Shown here: positions 1 to 8,280 of the stretch, piece after piece | Layout: every line of letters starts with the position of its first letter | Position numbering within the stretch: the first letter of the stretch is position 1 | Assembly (NCBI GenBank): GCA_016710465.1 | Contig: JADJVS010000016.1 | Location: 124,001 to 188,000, forward strand | Source of the DNA: Sulfuritalea sp. | Lineage (GTDB): Bacteria; Pseudomonadota; Gammaproteobacteria; Burkholderiales; Rhodocyclaceae | Length of the DNA stretch: 64,000 bases | Direction of reading: 5' to 3' | Program-made: the position numbers and the translations under genes | Notes under the pieces: model-generated | What the model was told of the DNA's origin: nothing | What the model saw: the letters and a program-made list of their open reading frames with translations, nothing else | The model's database searches: none

Positions 1-102
1 GTCGTCGGTGACGAACTGGTACTGGTACGGGTACATCCTCTCCCAGCCTTCGGTGCCGGGAATGGTTGCGGCCTTGACATCGTGCGGACTTGGAAACTTC
101 AT
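1..102 (-). CDS. N-terminus of a probable phenylphosphate-synthase-type PEP-utilising subunit (partial)
   Basis: Only the first 34 codons lie in the window; the gene runs off the left edge. The ATG at 102 is preceded by a good Shine-Dalgarno sequence (rc of 108-115, GAGGAGAC). The peptide begins MKFPSPHDVKAATIPGTEGW and continues with a Tyr/Phe-rich stretch. From memory this resembles the N-terminus of the PEP-synthase-like subunit of phenylphosphate synthase, which phosphorylates phenol in denitrifying betaproteobacteria. The neighbouring divergent DmpR/XylR-type activator and the sigma-54 promoter in front of this gene fit a role in anaerobic aromatic degradation. Identity is inferred from a short fragment; another PEP-utilising enzyme is possible. 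Confidence 0.45.
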   Translation of the reverse strand, partial: MKFPSPHDVKAATIPGTEGWERMYPYQYQFVTDD

Positions 103-164
103 TGAGTGTCTCCTCGGTATGTTGTGTTTGGTCCCGGTCGTGTGGCCGGAGCGAGGGACCTAAG

Positions 165-179
165 GCAAGTGCCGGGCCA
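165..179 (-). promoter_or_regulatory. Sigma-54 (-24/-12) promoter for the leftward aromatic gene
   Basis: The minus strand reads TGGCCCGGCACTTGC, matching the sigma-54 consensus TGGCAC-N5-TTGC with one mismatch and the obligatory GG-N10-GC spacing. It lies 63 bases upstream of the leftward ATG at 102, which predicts an mRNA leader of about 50 bases. A sigma-54-dependent activator is encoded divergently next to it, so the assignment is well supported by context. Confidence 0.75.
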
Positions 180-224
180 GCCGTCCATGGTGCGCCGCCG
201 CATCTCGTTTTGCATCGCCGCAGA

Positions 225-240
225 TCGATTCATGCATCAA
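225..240. promoter_or_regulatory. Possible XylR/DmpR-type upstream activator site (proximal)
   Basis: TCGATTCATGCATCAA is an imperfect palindrome matching about 11 of 16 positions of the XylR/DmpR site TTGATCAATTGATCAA. It lies about 50 bases upstream of the -24 element of the leftward sigma-54 promoter. It is weaker than the distal site and could be coincidental. Confidence 0.35.
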
Positions 241-339
241 TGACTGCGGCAGCCTTGAGCAAACTTTGCGACCGCAGCAAAAATGACATGCAAGAGTCGG
301 CGCCGGCGCCACGGCGATGCGGAAGCGTCGGATCGACCC

Positions 340-355
340 TTGATCATTTGGTGAA
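340..355. promoter_or_regulatory. XylR/DmpR-type upstream activator site (distal)
   Basis: TTGATCATTTGGTGAA matches 13 of 16 positions of the known XylR/DmpR upstream site TTGATCAATTGATCAA. It is about 160 bases upstream of the leftward -24 element, a normal distance for these enhancer-like sites, and lies between the activator gene and its likely target. Confidence 0.5.
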
Positions 356-507
356 ATATTGGGGATGTCGAGGCGGGCCTTTTACCTTTCGATCAGCCCG
401 CGGCGGCGCGTGTGGGCGAGGGCCGCGCACAGACCGTTTGACATCAATCAATGCGGGGTGCAGCATCGCTACGTATAAGGGCGGATTCGGGAGGAAACAG
501 TGAGAGG

Positions 508-2271
508 ATGGCAATGACCAAACTCCGCAGCGTGGTGCAGCCACCAGGGCATACCAACAGCGAGGATCTGCGTGCCCGCGTGCATTTCTGCGCCGAGACG
601 GGGCAGATCTGGCTGCATGAGCATCGCATGCTGCTGGTGCATGCCGAAGCCCAGGCGGCGCTGCGCAAGGAACTCATCGACACGCTGGGCATGGAACGCG
701 CGCGCGGCCTGCTGACGCGCATGGGCTATGCCTCCGGCGTGCGCGACGCCGAGCTGGCGCGCACCCGCGCCGAGGCCGCCAGCGACCTCGAAGCCTTCAT
801 GACCGGCCCGCAACTGCACACCCTCGAAGGCATCGTCCGCGTCACGCCGATCAAGCTCGAACTCGATCGCCACGCCGGCACGTATTACGGCGAATTCCTC
901 TGGGAGCATTCCTGGGAGGGCCAATGGCATCGCCACCACTACGGCATCCACAGCGAACCGGTGTGCTGGACCCAGATCGGCTATGCCTGCGGCTACACCT
1001 CGGCCTTCATGGGCCGCACCATCCTCTACAAGGAGGTCGAGTGCACCGGCATGGGCCACAACAACTGCCGCATCGTCGGCAAGCCGGCCGAGGAATGGGA
1101 CGATGCCGCCGAGCAGATGCGCTATTTCAACGGCCAGTCGATCGCCGACCAGTTGATCGAGCTGCAGACCCAGGTGGTGCAACTGCGCTCCTCGATCGGC
1201 GACCGCGACCAGATGCCGGAGGACGTCACCGGTGCATCGCCCGGCTTCCGCGCCGCCTACGACTTGCTCAAGCAGGCCGCCGCCAGCCACATCGCGGTGC
1301 TGCTGCGCGGCGAGACCGGGGTCGGCAAGGAAGTATTCGCCCGCAGCCTGCACGAGATGAGTTCGCGCAGTGGCAAATCCTTCATTGCCGTGAACTGCGC
1401 CGCGATCCCGCACGAGCTGGTGGAATCCGAACTCTTCGGCGTCGAGAAGGGCGCCTATACCGGCGCCCTGGTCTCGCGTCCGGGCCGCTTCGAGCGCGCC
1501 GACGGCGGCACCCTGTTCCTCGACGAAATCGGCGACCTGCCGGCCTCGGCCCAGGCCAAGCTGCTGCGCGTCTTGCAGGAAGGCGAGATCGAACGCCTCG
1601 GTGACCAGAAGACGCGCAAGATCAACGTCCGTGTCGTTGCCGCCACCAACGCCAATCTCCAGGAACTGGTCAAGGAGGGGCGTTTCCGCTCCGACCTGTT
1701 CTATCGGCTCAACGCCTTCCAGATCGTCATCCCGCCGCTGCGCGAGCGCAAGCAGGACATTCCGCTGCTGGCCAAACACTTTCTCGCCAAGCACTCGGCG
1801 ATCCACGGCAAGAAGCTGCGCGGCTTCACCGACAAGGCCAAGCGCGCGCTGCTTTCCTACGCCTGGCCAGGCAACATCCGTGAACTGCAGAACGCCGTCG
1901 AGCGCGGCGTGATCCTGGCCCCCAGCGGCACGCGCATCGAGGTCAGCCACCTGTTCATGTCCTGCAGCGACATGCAGCCCCCCGAATTCGGGCTTGATCC
2001 CACCGGCGGACTCGACGTCAACTGCTGGGAGACCGGCAAGGACCTGCGCGAAGCCGTGTTCAACGGCGCCCTGACGCTGGACCAGGTCGAAGCCATGCTG
2101 CTGGAAACCGCCGTGGACAAGGCGCGCGGCAATCTTTCATCTGCGGCGCGCATGCTCGGCATCACCCGGCCGCAGATCGCCTATCGCCTCAAGCGCCTGC
2201 ATGACGGCAGGGATCACCCCGCCGACCCGGCACTGGAATCCTTCGAGCCTGCTCGCGCCACGCCGGCCTGA
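508..2271 (+). CDS. Sigma-54-dependent activator of the XylR/DmpR family
   Basis: About 587 residues with the full XylR/DmpR architecture: XylR_N sensing domain (about 25-125), V4R domain (about 140-205, with the CTGMGHNNC segment usual in aromatic-sensing members), AAA+ sigma-54 activation domain and a C-terminal Fis-type helix-turn-helix (about 543-564). Walker A GETGVGKE is at about 268 and the sigma-54 contact loop is GAYTGA at about 315. In DmpR/XylR phenolic or aromatic effectors relieve inhibition of the ATPase, and activation of a sigma-54 promoter follows. The likely target is the divergent aromatic gene. GAGAGG at 502-507 suits ATG 514 best; ATG 508 and ATG 451 are alternatives. The closest role known to me is the PdeR-type regulator of anaerobic phenol degradation, but the effector is not visible from sequence. 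Confidence 0.88.
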   Translation: MAMTKLRSVVQPPGHTNSEDLRARVHFCAETGQIWLHEHRMLLVHAEAQAALRKELIDTLGMERARGLLTRMGYASGVRDAELARTRAEAASDLEAFMTGPQLHTLEGIVRVTPIKLELDRHAGTYYGEFLWEHSWEGQWHRHHYGIHSEPVCWTQIGYACGYTSAFMGRTILYKEVECTGMGHNNCRIVGKPAEEWDDAAEQMRYFNGQSIADQLIELQTQVVQLRSSIGDRDQMPEDVTGASPGFRAAYDLLKQAAASHIAVLLRGETGVGKEVFARSLHEMSSRSGKSFIAVNCAAIPHELVESELFGVEKGAYTGALVSRPGRFERADGGTLFLDEIGDLPASAQAKLLRVLQEGEIERLGDQKTRKINVRVVAATNANLQELVKEGRFRSDLFYRLNAFQIVIPPLRERKQDIPLLAKHFLAKHSAIHGKKLRGFTDKAKRALLSYAWPGNIRELQNAVERGVILAPSGTRIEVSHLFMSCSDMQPPEFGLDPTGGLDVNCWETGKDLREAVFNGALTLDQVEAMLLETAVDKARGNLSSAARMLGITRPQIAYRLKRLHDGRDHPADPALESFEPARATPA

Positions 2272-2732
2272 TGTCCGCCAACCTGCCGCCCGAGGTGGCC
2301 GCCTATCTTGCCGGCCATCACGTCATGACACTCGCCACCCACGGGCCCGAAGGTCCCTGGGCTGCCGCCGTGTTCTATGCCTGGACGGGCCGCGACCTGG
2401 TGTTCCTTTCCGCCCCGGCCACGCGCCACGCCCGCAACCTGGAGCAGGACAATCGTTGCGCCGCCACCATCCAGGACGACACGGCGGACTGGAAAGCGGT
2501 CAAGGGCATCCAGATCGAAGGCCGAGTCGAACGCCTTGCCGAAGAAGATGCCAAGCGCGCGCGGCAGGCCTATGCCGAAAAATTTCCGATCATCGGCCCC
2601 CTTGCGAAAATCCCGCCCGCCATCGCCGAGGCCCTGGCGAAAATCACCTGGTACCGCCTGCTGCCGACGCGGATGTACTTCATCGATAACAGCAAGGGCT
2701 TCGGGCATCGGGGCGAGTTTTTGCCCGACTGA
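2271..2732 (+). CDS. Pyridoxamine 5'-phosphate oxidase-fold FMN-binding protein
   Basis: A 153-residue split-barrel protein of the PNPOx-like (YhbP-type) family. It shows the family pattern: a strand followed by PWAAAVFYAW, LVFLSAPATRHARNL around residues 44-58 and VKGIQIEGRVE around 77-87. Such proteins usually bind FMN or F420/heme and reduce small molecules; the substrate cannot be inferred. Its ATG shares the final A of the activator stop codon (TGATG), so the two are probably translationally coupled. Confidence 0.75.
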   Translation: MSANLPPEVAAYLAGHHVMTLATHGPEGPWAAAVFYAWTGRDLVFLSAPATRHARNLEQDNRCAATIQDDTADWKAVKGIQIEGRVERLAEEDAKRARQAYAEKFPIIGPLAKIPPAIAEALAKITWYRLLPTRMYFIDNSKGFGHRGEFLPD

Positions 2733-2865
2733 CCATCCGCCCACGCAATTTTCTGCATTTCTCGCCCAAAACCTGTCATTTCTGACAGGTGCAGTGGCGC
2801 CGGCGAGCGCGGCGAATTGGCAGTAGGATTCGGTCCCCGATGAAGCATTGCGACAGGGACCGAGA

Positions 2866-3492
2866 ATGGACCAACTGACCCGATGGAACACCCGCTACCG
2901 CGACGCTGGTGAGGATTACTTGTTCGGCACTGAGCCGAACCGCTTCCTCGCCCATCGCGCCGAGCTGTTGCGCAATGGCCGCACGGCGCTGTGCGTGGCC
3001 GATGGCGAGGGGCGCAACTCGGTCTGGCTGGCGGAGCAGGGGCTGGAGGTGACGGCGGTCGAGATCTCGGCGATCGCCGTGGAAAAGGCGCGCCGCCTGG
3101 CCGCCGGGCGAGGTGTGCAGCTTGCTTTCGAGGTGGCCGACATGCTGGCGCCCGGCTGGCCGCCGCCGCCGATGCACGGGCTGTACGACTGGGTGATCGG
3201 CGTGTTCATCCAGTTCACCGGGGCGGCGGATCGGGCGCGCCAGTTCGCCGCGATGAAGCATCTGGCTTGCCGCGGCGGCCGTGTGCTCTTGCAGGGCTAT
3301 ACGCCGAAGCAGCTCGACTACGGCACCGGCGGGCCGGGGGTGCTGGAAAACCTCTATACGCCCGAGATCCTGCGCGGCGCTTTTGATGACTGGGATATCG
3401 AGGAACTCGTCGAGTACGAAGAGGATGTCAGCGAGGGCCGCGGCCACAGCGGCCGCTCGGCCTTGATCGGGATGGTGGCCCGCAAGCCCTGA
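2866..3492 (+). CDS. Class I SAM-dependent methyltransferase (TehB-like)
   Basis: 208 residues when started at ATG 2866; an upstream TTG at 2848 is possible but lacks a better ribosome site. The opening RWNTRYRDAGEDYLFG with NRFLAHRAELL, then ALCVADGEGRNSVWLAEQGLEVTAVEIS (motif I and II, about 42-69) is typical of the TehB/thiopurine-type methyltransferase group. YDWVIGVFIQF fits motif IV. Substrate unknown; chalcogen oxyanion or thiol methylation is known for relatives. The gene stands alone with a short gap to the next. Confidence 0.75.
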   Translation: MDQLTRWNTRYRDAGEDYLFGTEPNRFLAHRAELLRNGRTALCVADGEGRNSVWLAEQGLEVTAVEISAIAVEKARRLAAGRGVQLAFEVADMLAPGWPPPPMHGLYDWVIGVFIQFTGAADRARQFAAMKHLACRGGRVLLQGYTPKQLDYGTGGPGVLENLYTPEILRGAFDDWDIEELVEYEEDVSEGRGHSGRSALIGMVARKP

Positions 3493-3503
3493 GTCGCGGC
3501 GGC

Positions 3504-4133
3504 ATGAGTGCCTTCGGACTCTGGTTGCGGCGCGGCTTTGGCTTGCTTGCGCTTGGCTTTGGAGCGGCCGGCCTGTTCGGTCTGGGCAGTACGCTGGTCG
3601 ACGCGATTCGCGGCGGCGCAAGCATGCTGGCGCTGCTGCCGATGGTGGGAATCGCCATGGTCTTCATCCTGCCGATGCTGGTGGTCGGATGGCGTTGGCT
3701 GAAGAGTGGCCCGGTGTCGCCATCGACGGAACCCGCCGCGGCGGCGGACAGGGCCGGGTGGCTGGGCGGGCTGCTGGTCCTCGCGCTGGTCGCGGGGCTG
3801 GTTGTTGGTGGCGGCTACTGGTTCAAGAGCGCGAACCGTGACCTGATCGAGCTGACAAAGGCGCGCGAGGCCGATTTGGCCGCTGTCCGCCCGGCGGTAT
3901 TGAGGTTCCGCTCCGAGCGCGGGCGCTACCCGGCGCAACTCGCCGACCTCGTACCCGACTACCTGCCCCGGCTGCCCGAGTCGCTGATCAATCGCGAGGG
4001 TATGGATTCGGTACTCAAGCTCGGCTATTGGGCAGACAGCGAGGTCGCCCGAGCACGCTTTCATCGCCATCGCGGGCCTGATTCGAGCGCGGAATACGAT
4101 TTTGTCAAAGGCACGATGACGTATGACCAGTAA
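3504..4133 (+). CDS. Membrane protein with pseudopilin-like C-terminal segment
   Basis: 209 residues. Hydrophobic segments are at about 8-30, 40-63 and 88-108, so two N-terminal helices are followed by a third that anchors a soluble tail. The tail (about 120-200) contains VLRFRSERGRYPAQLADLVPDYL, a pattern seen in type II secretion/pilin-like G proteins after their N-terminal helix. No prepilin cleavage site is visible, so it is not a classical pseudopilin. The stop overlaps the next gene by 11 bases, so the two are likely co-translated. Function unknown. Confidence 0.6.
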   Translation: MSAFGLWLRRGFGLLALGFGAAGLFGLGSTLVDAIRGGASMLALLPMVGIAMVFILPMLVVGWRWLKSGPVSPSTEPAAAADRAGWLGGLLVLALVAGLVVGGGYWFKSANRDLIELTKAREADLAAVRPAVLRFRSERGRYPAQLADLVPDYLPRLPESLINREGMDSVLKLGYWADSEVARARFHRHRGPDSSAEYDFVKGTMTYDQ

Positions 4134-4887
4134 GTCGAGCGCACCGTTTTGGAAGCTGGCTGGCCGCCGGTTTGCCGCCCTCGGCGGAATGTTGCTGCTG
4201 GCCCTGCTGCTGCAGGGCTGCGGCACGCCCTGGGCGACGATGCGGAACTCGCAGGGCGAGGAGGTGATGCTGCTCGGTCACGATCCGGTGGCCTATTTCA
4301 CGGTGGGCAAGCCGACTTATGGCGACCCGGCGATCAAGAGCACGCTGCCGGCGCGGACCTATTACTTCGCCAGCGCTGCCAACAAGCGCCTGTTCGATGC
4401 GGCCCCGGAGAAATACGAGCCGCAATACGGCGGCTTCTGCGCTTCGGGCGCGGCCTTCGCGCTGAAGCTGGGCAGCGATCCGACGGAATTCGAGATCGTC
4501 GGCGGCAAGCTTTACATCTTCGGCGACATTCTCGGCCACCAGGCCTGGAGCATCGATCCGGCGTGGAACATCCGCCACGGCGACGAGGTCTGGGCAGAGG
4601 CGCGCGATGTCGGCTGGCGCTGGCAGAGCCTCAAGCGTTATGCCAGCAAGGTGGCGTGGTACAAGAATTCGGCGGATATCCGGCGCGACTGGGAGGCGAA
4701 GTTTCCCGGCCGTGCGCCCGCCGCCTACGATCCGGGTGGCATGCTCACCAACCTCTTTCTCAAGGGGCCGGGCTGGCGCGCCCGCGAAGGCTTCGGCCAG
4801 CCGGTGGTCGGCTTCGTCGGCGAGGATGCCTGCCCGCCTGCCTGCGCCGGGCGGCATTCGAGGCGCTTTGGCGAGTACACGCCATAG
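4123..4887 (+). CDS. YHS-domain lipoprotein
   Basis: 254 residues. A signal sequence ends in a lipobox (LLLQGC, Cys about 29), predicting export and lipid attachment. Residues about 40-140 form a YHS-like domain: GHDPVAYFTVGKPTYGD, then ARTYYFASAANKRLFDAAPEKYEPQYGGFCASG, the classical pattern of exported YHS proteins thought to bind metal. The C-terminal 100 residues are unassigned. It overlaps the preceding membrane-protein gene by 11 bases. Confidence 0.8.
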   Translation: MTSKSSAPFWKLAGRRFAALGGMLLLALLLQGCGTPWATMRNSQGEEVMLLGHDPVAYFTVGKPTYGDPAIKSTLPARTYYFASAANKRLFDAAPEKYEPQYGGFCASGAAFALKLGSDPTEFEIVGGKLYIFGDILGHQAWSIDPAWNIRHGDEVWAEARDVGWRWQSLKRYASKVAWYKNSADIRRDWEAKFPGRAPAAYDPGGMLTNLFLKGPGWRAREGFGQPVVGFVGEDACPPACAGRHSRRFGEYTP

Positions 4888-4890
4888 AAT
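4885..4890 (+). promoter_or_regulatory. -10-like hexamer upstream of the PilZ-like gene
   Basis: TAGAAT lies at the very end of the YHS gene, 29 bases before the next ATG. No convincing -35 hexamer at normal spacing was found, so this is only suggestive of an independent promoter. Confidence 0.3.
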
Positions 4891-4919
4891 GAGGCGGTCT
4901 TCCGTCACGGAGCCGCCCG

Positions 4920-6560
4920 ATGTTTGAACTGGGGAAGCTGTTCTCGCGCAAGCCAGACCACCCGATGAACTCGGTGGACAAGGCGCGCGATCTGCTCGCC
5001 GTGGTCGACGAAACCGATCCGGTCACGGCGCTGGTCGAGATCGGCACCTGGGCCAATTCGCTGGCCGGCGCCGACGGCTTCGGCTGCGAGGATCGCTTCC
5101 TGATCATCAGCGAGATCGAGATCGCCGGCAGCCGCGTGGCGATGGCGGTGTTCCAGGAATTCATGCGCCACATCCACAAGCGCGACCAGGAACAGCGCAG
5201 GATCTACGAGTCGTTGCACGGCTACTGGGCGGCGCTGGCCGAGGCCTACGAGCGCTGCGTGCTCGACCACGAGGCCGGCCAGGCGGGCGCGGCGGCCTTC
5301 GACAAGCACCTCGGGCTGGCCATTGCGCGCGCGATCCGCGCCTGCGAGCGCGCCGAACGGACGCGGCAGATGCGCTACATCGGCTCCGGCGAGGAGCTCT
5401 GGCGCGCGCCCTACCGGCTGTTTGCCTATGCTGAAAAGCGCCAGCTCGACGAGTTGCCGATCGCGGTGCACGAGCGCGAAGTGCGCTCCACCATCCGTGC
5501 CGAACTGTTGCGCATGGCGGGCATGAGCCTGGCCGCCCTGCACGAGATGCCGCCGGAGCAGGTGGAACTGACCGGGCGCATCCTCGAGCGCTTCGCGATT
5601 TCGTTTTGCTGGTCGAAGGAGGCCGCGCCCGGGTGCAATTTCGTGCTCGACCTGGCCGGGCGCCTGCCGCCCCGGCAGCATGCCGTCGCCATGACGCCGG
5701 CGCCGGGCCTGCGTTATTTTGGCGGTGGCCCGGCCTTGCCCAAGCTGGAGGAGATCGAGGCGCTGATCGCCAGGGACCTGCTGGCCGAGGAAGCGCGCTT
5801 CGGCCCGGAGTTCAGCCAGGCGCAGATCGTCAGCGTCATACGCCATCTGCTGATCTATCTCGGCGCCGATCCGCCCAAGCGCCGCTTCGAGCGCGTCTCT
5901 GCTTCCAGCCCGGTGACCATCGCCCATGGCTTCGGCTCGGTGGCGCCGCGCGTTTCCACGCTCGAGGCGGGTTCCGGCGTGGTCATCGACGAGGATCTGA
6001 ACGTCAAGCAGCGCAAGCAGGCGGGCGTGCAACTGGCGGCGGAGACGCCGGATTCGGAGCCCGAAACCTGGACCATGCGCGACCAGAGCGAATGGGGTAT
6101 CGGCGTCGATATTCCGCAGGGCCTAGGCAGTTGGGCCGAGCCCGGCGTGCTTTGCGGCATTCGCGTGGACGAGAAGTCGCCGTGGTGGGTCGCCATCATC
6201 CGGCGCGTCGATGCCCCTGAATTCGGTCGCGTCCATTGCGGCCTGTGGATCATGTCGAAGAAGCCGATCGCCACCCACCTGCGCGCGATCGGCAGCGAGA
6301 CCCATCAGGCCGAGAACTGGGAAACCTCGAGCGGCGGCTTCCGCTACCACTACATGCGCGCCCTGCTGCTGCCTGACACGGTCAAGGCCCACGATCGTCC
6401 GGTGATGCTGGTCGAGCGCCAGCCGATCTGGATCGGCGAGCTCTGCGAAATCATGGCCGGCGAACATCCGCGACACATCCGGATCATGGAACTGATCGAG
6501 GAAGGCGCGGATTACATGCGCATCGGCTTTTCCTGGATGCCGATGGTATCGGCGAAGTAG
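4920..6560 (+). CDS. Large conserved protein with a C-terminal PilZ-like segment
   Basis: 546 residues, no signal peptide or membrane helix. The first ~330 residues are mostly helical with no recognised domain. Near residue 380 the sequence MRDQSEWGIGV carries the DxSxxG motif of PilZ domains, followed by a beta-rich stretch (GVLCGIRVDEKSPWWVAIIRRV, then RVHCGLWIMSKKP) that fits a PilZ barrel. The upstream RxxxR element needed for c-di-GMP binding is not obvious. I do not know a characterised homologue; c-di-GMP reception is a hypothesis. ATG 4920 follows a weak ribosome site. Confidence 0.6.
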   Translation: MFELGKLFSRKPDHPMNSVDKARDLLAVVDETDPVTALVEIGTWANSLAGADGFGCEDRFLIISEIEIAGSRVAMAVFQEFMRHIHKRDQEQRRIYESLHGYWAALAEAYERCVLDHEAGQAGAAAFDKHLGLAIARAIRACERAERTRQMRYIGSGEELWRAPYRLFAYAEKRQLDELPIAVHEREVRSTIRAELLRMAGMSLAALHEMPPEQVELTGRILERFAISFCWSKEAAPGCNFVLDLAGRLPPRQHAVAMTPAPGLRYFGGGPALPKLEEIEALIARDLLAEEARFGPEFSQAQIVSVIRHLLIYLGADPPKRRFERVSASSPVTIAHGFGSVAPRVSTLEAGSGVVIDEDLNVKQRKQAGVQLAAETPDSEPETWTMRDQSEWGIGVDIPQGLGSWAEPGVLCGIRVDEKSPWWVAIIRRVDAPEFGRVHCGLWIMSKKPIATHLRAIGSETHQAENWETSSGGFRYHYMRALLLPDTVKAHDRPVMLVERQPIWIGELCEIMAGEHPRHIRIMELIEEGADYMRIGFSWMPMVSAK

Positions 6561-6587
6561 GGGGAGGGTCCGCTGCCGCCGGGCGGT

Positions 6588-7010
6588 TCAGCCGCCAGTC
6601 CAGGGATTCAGCAGGGTGACCCCGGTGGGCTCGAAGTCACTCATGTTGCGTGTGACGACCGTCATGGCGTGGACCAGCGCGGTGGCGGCGATCAAGCCAT
6701 CACGCACGGGGCGAGGATCGGGTACGTGGAGCTGCGCGCTGCGCCTGGCAACGGCGGCATCGATCGGCAGTATCCGGCCGGCAAAGGCGGGCAGCACATG
6801 GGCATCGAGCCAGGTGCGGAGCATTGCACCTTGTGCGGGATCGCGACGCTCCGCGCGCAGGACACCGATTTCGAGTTCCTGGAGCGTGATGGCGGAGATA
6901 AACAAGTCGGCGGCATCCACTTCCTCGGCCCAGGCCGCCACGCCGCCGTCTGCCTTGCCGAGGCGGACCTTGCGCAGCTCGGAGACGATATTGGTGTCGA
7001 GCAGGTACAT
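6588..7010 (-). CDS. vapC: VapC-type PIN-domain toxin
   Basis: 140 residues with the complete PIN signature: LLDTNIVSELR at the N-terminus (Asp5), a glutamate in ITLQELEIGV (about 45), then RDGLIAATA and TRNMSDFEPTGV carrying the later acidic residues. Length and motifs match the FitB/VapC branch of RNases that cleave tRNA or other structured RNA. The start codon overlaps the stop of the antitoxin gene by one base (TGATG), the usual arrangement. Confidence 0.9.
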   Translation of the reverse strand: MYLLDTNIVSELRKVRLGKADGGVAAWAEEVDAADLFISAITLQELEIGVLRAERRDPAQGAMLRTWLDAHVLPAFAGRILPIDAAVARRSAQLHVPDPRPVRDGLIAATALVHAMTVVTRNMSDFEPTGVTLLNPWTGG

Positions 7011-7264
7011 CAGGACAGGTCGGCCGCCGTGGCGAGGTCGGTGGCATGCGGCGGATCAAACTCGATGGTTTCGACACCGGGCATGGCAAGCAGGTCGGCG
7101 ATTCGCGTGCGTCCGAAGCTAAGGCGCTTGTAGTCCTCGTAGGTCAGCAGCACATGCGCCGGTCGGCCGCGGTCGGTAATCACCACCGGGCCGGATTTCG
7201 CGGCCTTCTTGGCCTTGCTCGCGTCCTGATTGAACTCGCGGCTGGAAAATGTGGTGAGGGTCAT
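7010..7264 (-). CDS. Phd/YefM-family antitoxin
   Basis: 84 residues. The N-terminal half (FSSREFNQDASKAKKAAKSGPVVITDRGRPAHVLLTYEDY, split by natural family motifs) is the Phd/YefM DNA-binding fold; the C-terminal half (RIADLLAMPG, then the acidic end) is the usual toxin-neutralising tail. The start is ATG 7264; longer upstream reading in this frame is not supported. It is cotranscribed with the PIN toxin and probably represses its own promoter through the repeated sites just upstream. Confidence 0.88.
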   Translation of the reverse strand: MTLTTFSSREFNQDASKAKKAAKSGPVVITDRGRPAHVLLTYEDYKRLSFGRTRIADLLAMPGVETIEFDPPHATDLATAADLS

Positions 7265-7290
7265 GGCGGCTCCGGTGGGAGGGGAATGTA

Positions 7291-7345
7291 GGTACGTTAC
7301 CACAGCGCCTTGGCTGGCGGCAAGGTGAGAATGGTACGTTGCTAC
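7291..7345. promoter_or_regulatory. Repeated operator-like sites upstream of the toxin-antitoxin operon
   Basis: Two related 11-13 bp motifs, GGTACGTTACC (7291-7301, an imperfect palindrome GGTA-N3-TACC) and GGTACGTTGCTAC (7333-7345), lie 27-81 bases upstream of the antitoxin ATG. Spacing between motif starts is 42 bases, four helical turns. Phd/YefM antitoxins bind such repeated palindromes for autorepression, so this is the likely operator. Confidence 0.5.
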
Positions 7346-7380
7346 ATGGCTCGCCGGATCGCAATCGGCTCCCTCGGGAT

Positions 7381-8280
7381 TCAGCGGCCAGGCAGGTCCT
7401 CGCGGGTCAGCACGAAGACCTTGCCGTCCGCGTGCTCGGTGTCGAGCCAGACGGCGGGCAGGTCGGGGAAGGCCTCGTTGACCAGTTCCTGGTTGTGGCC
7501 GACCTCGATGGCGATGACGCCACGCGGATTCAGATGCTTGCGCGCCTGGGCCAGGATGCGCCGCACCACGTCGAGTCCATCGCGCCCGGCGGCGAGTGCC
7601 AGGGCCGGTTCGTGACGGTATTCGGGGGGCAGGGCCTCCATCGCCGCCGCCGTGACATAGGGCGGGTTGCAGATGATCAGGTCGTAACGGCGCCCCTTGG
7701 CCTTGGCGAAGAGGTCGGATTCGATGGCATGCACGCGGTCTTCGAGGCCGTAGTCGGCAATGTTGCGGCGCGCGACCTCGAGCGCTTCCGGCGAGATGTC
7801 GATTGCATCGACGGCGGCGTTGGGGAAGGCGTGGGCCATGACGATGGCCAGGCAGCCCGAGCCGGTGCACAGGTCGAGCGCCGATGCGACGGACTCCGGG
7901 TTTTCGATCCAGGGCGCGAAGCCGTCTTCGAGCAGTTCGGCGAAATAGGAACGCGGCACGATCACGCGCGGATCGACATGGAAGCGGAACTCGCCGAGCC
8001 AGGCTTCGTTCAGCAGGTAGGCCGCCGGCAGGCGATGCACCACGCGCTGCTGCAGGCGTTCCAGCAGCGCGTGGCGCTCGCTGCCGGTAATGCGTGCATC
8101 GAGAAAAGGCTCCAGCGTGTCGCGCGGCAGATGCAGGGTGGCGAGCACGATCCACGCCGCCTCATCCCAGGCATTGTCGGTGCCGTGGCCAAAATGCAGG
8201 CCGGCCTCGTTGAAGCGGCTGACGGCCCAGCGCAACCAGTCGCGGACGGTGATCAGTTCGTCGGTGGCGCCGTGGATCAT
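7381..8280 (-). CDS. prmB: 50S ribosomal protein L3 N5-glutamine methyltransferase PrmB
   Basis: 299 residues from ATG 8280. Shows the HemK/PrmB pattern: LDLCTGSGCLAI as SAM motif I, AIDISPEALEVARRN as motif II, and the catalytic NPPY in DLIICNPPYV. The N-terminal helical part (VRDWLRWAVSRFNEAGLHFGHGTDNAWDEA) distinguishes PrmB, which methylates L3, from PrmC. The ATG overlaps the end of dapE by four bases, so it is the last gene of the dapC-dapD-pilU-dapE-prmB run. Confidence 0.92.
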   Translation of the reverse strand: MIHGATDELITVRDWLRWAVSRFNEAGLHFGHGTDNAWDEAAWIVLATLHLPRDTLEPFLDARITGSERHALLERLQQRVVHRLPAAYLLNEAWLGEFRFHVDPRVIVPRSYFAELLEDGFAPWIENPESVASALDLCTGSGCLAIVMAHAFPNAAVDAIDISPEALEVARRNIADYGLEDRVHAIESDLFAKAKGRRYDLIICNPPYVTAAAMEALPPEYRHEPALALAAGRDGLDVVRRILAQARKHLNPRGVIAIEVGHNQELVNEAFPDLPAVWLDTEHADGKVFVLTREDLPGR

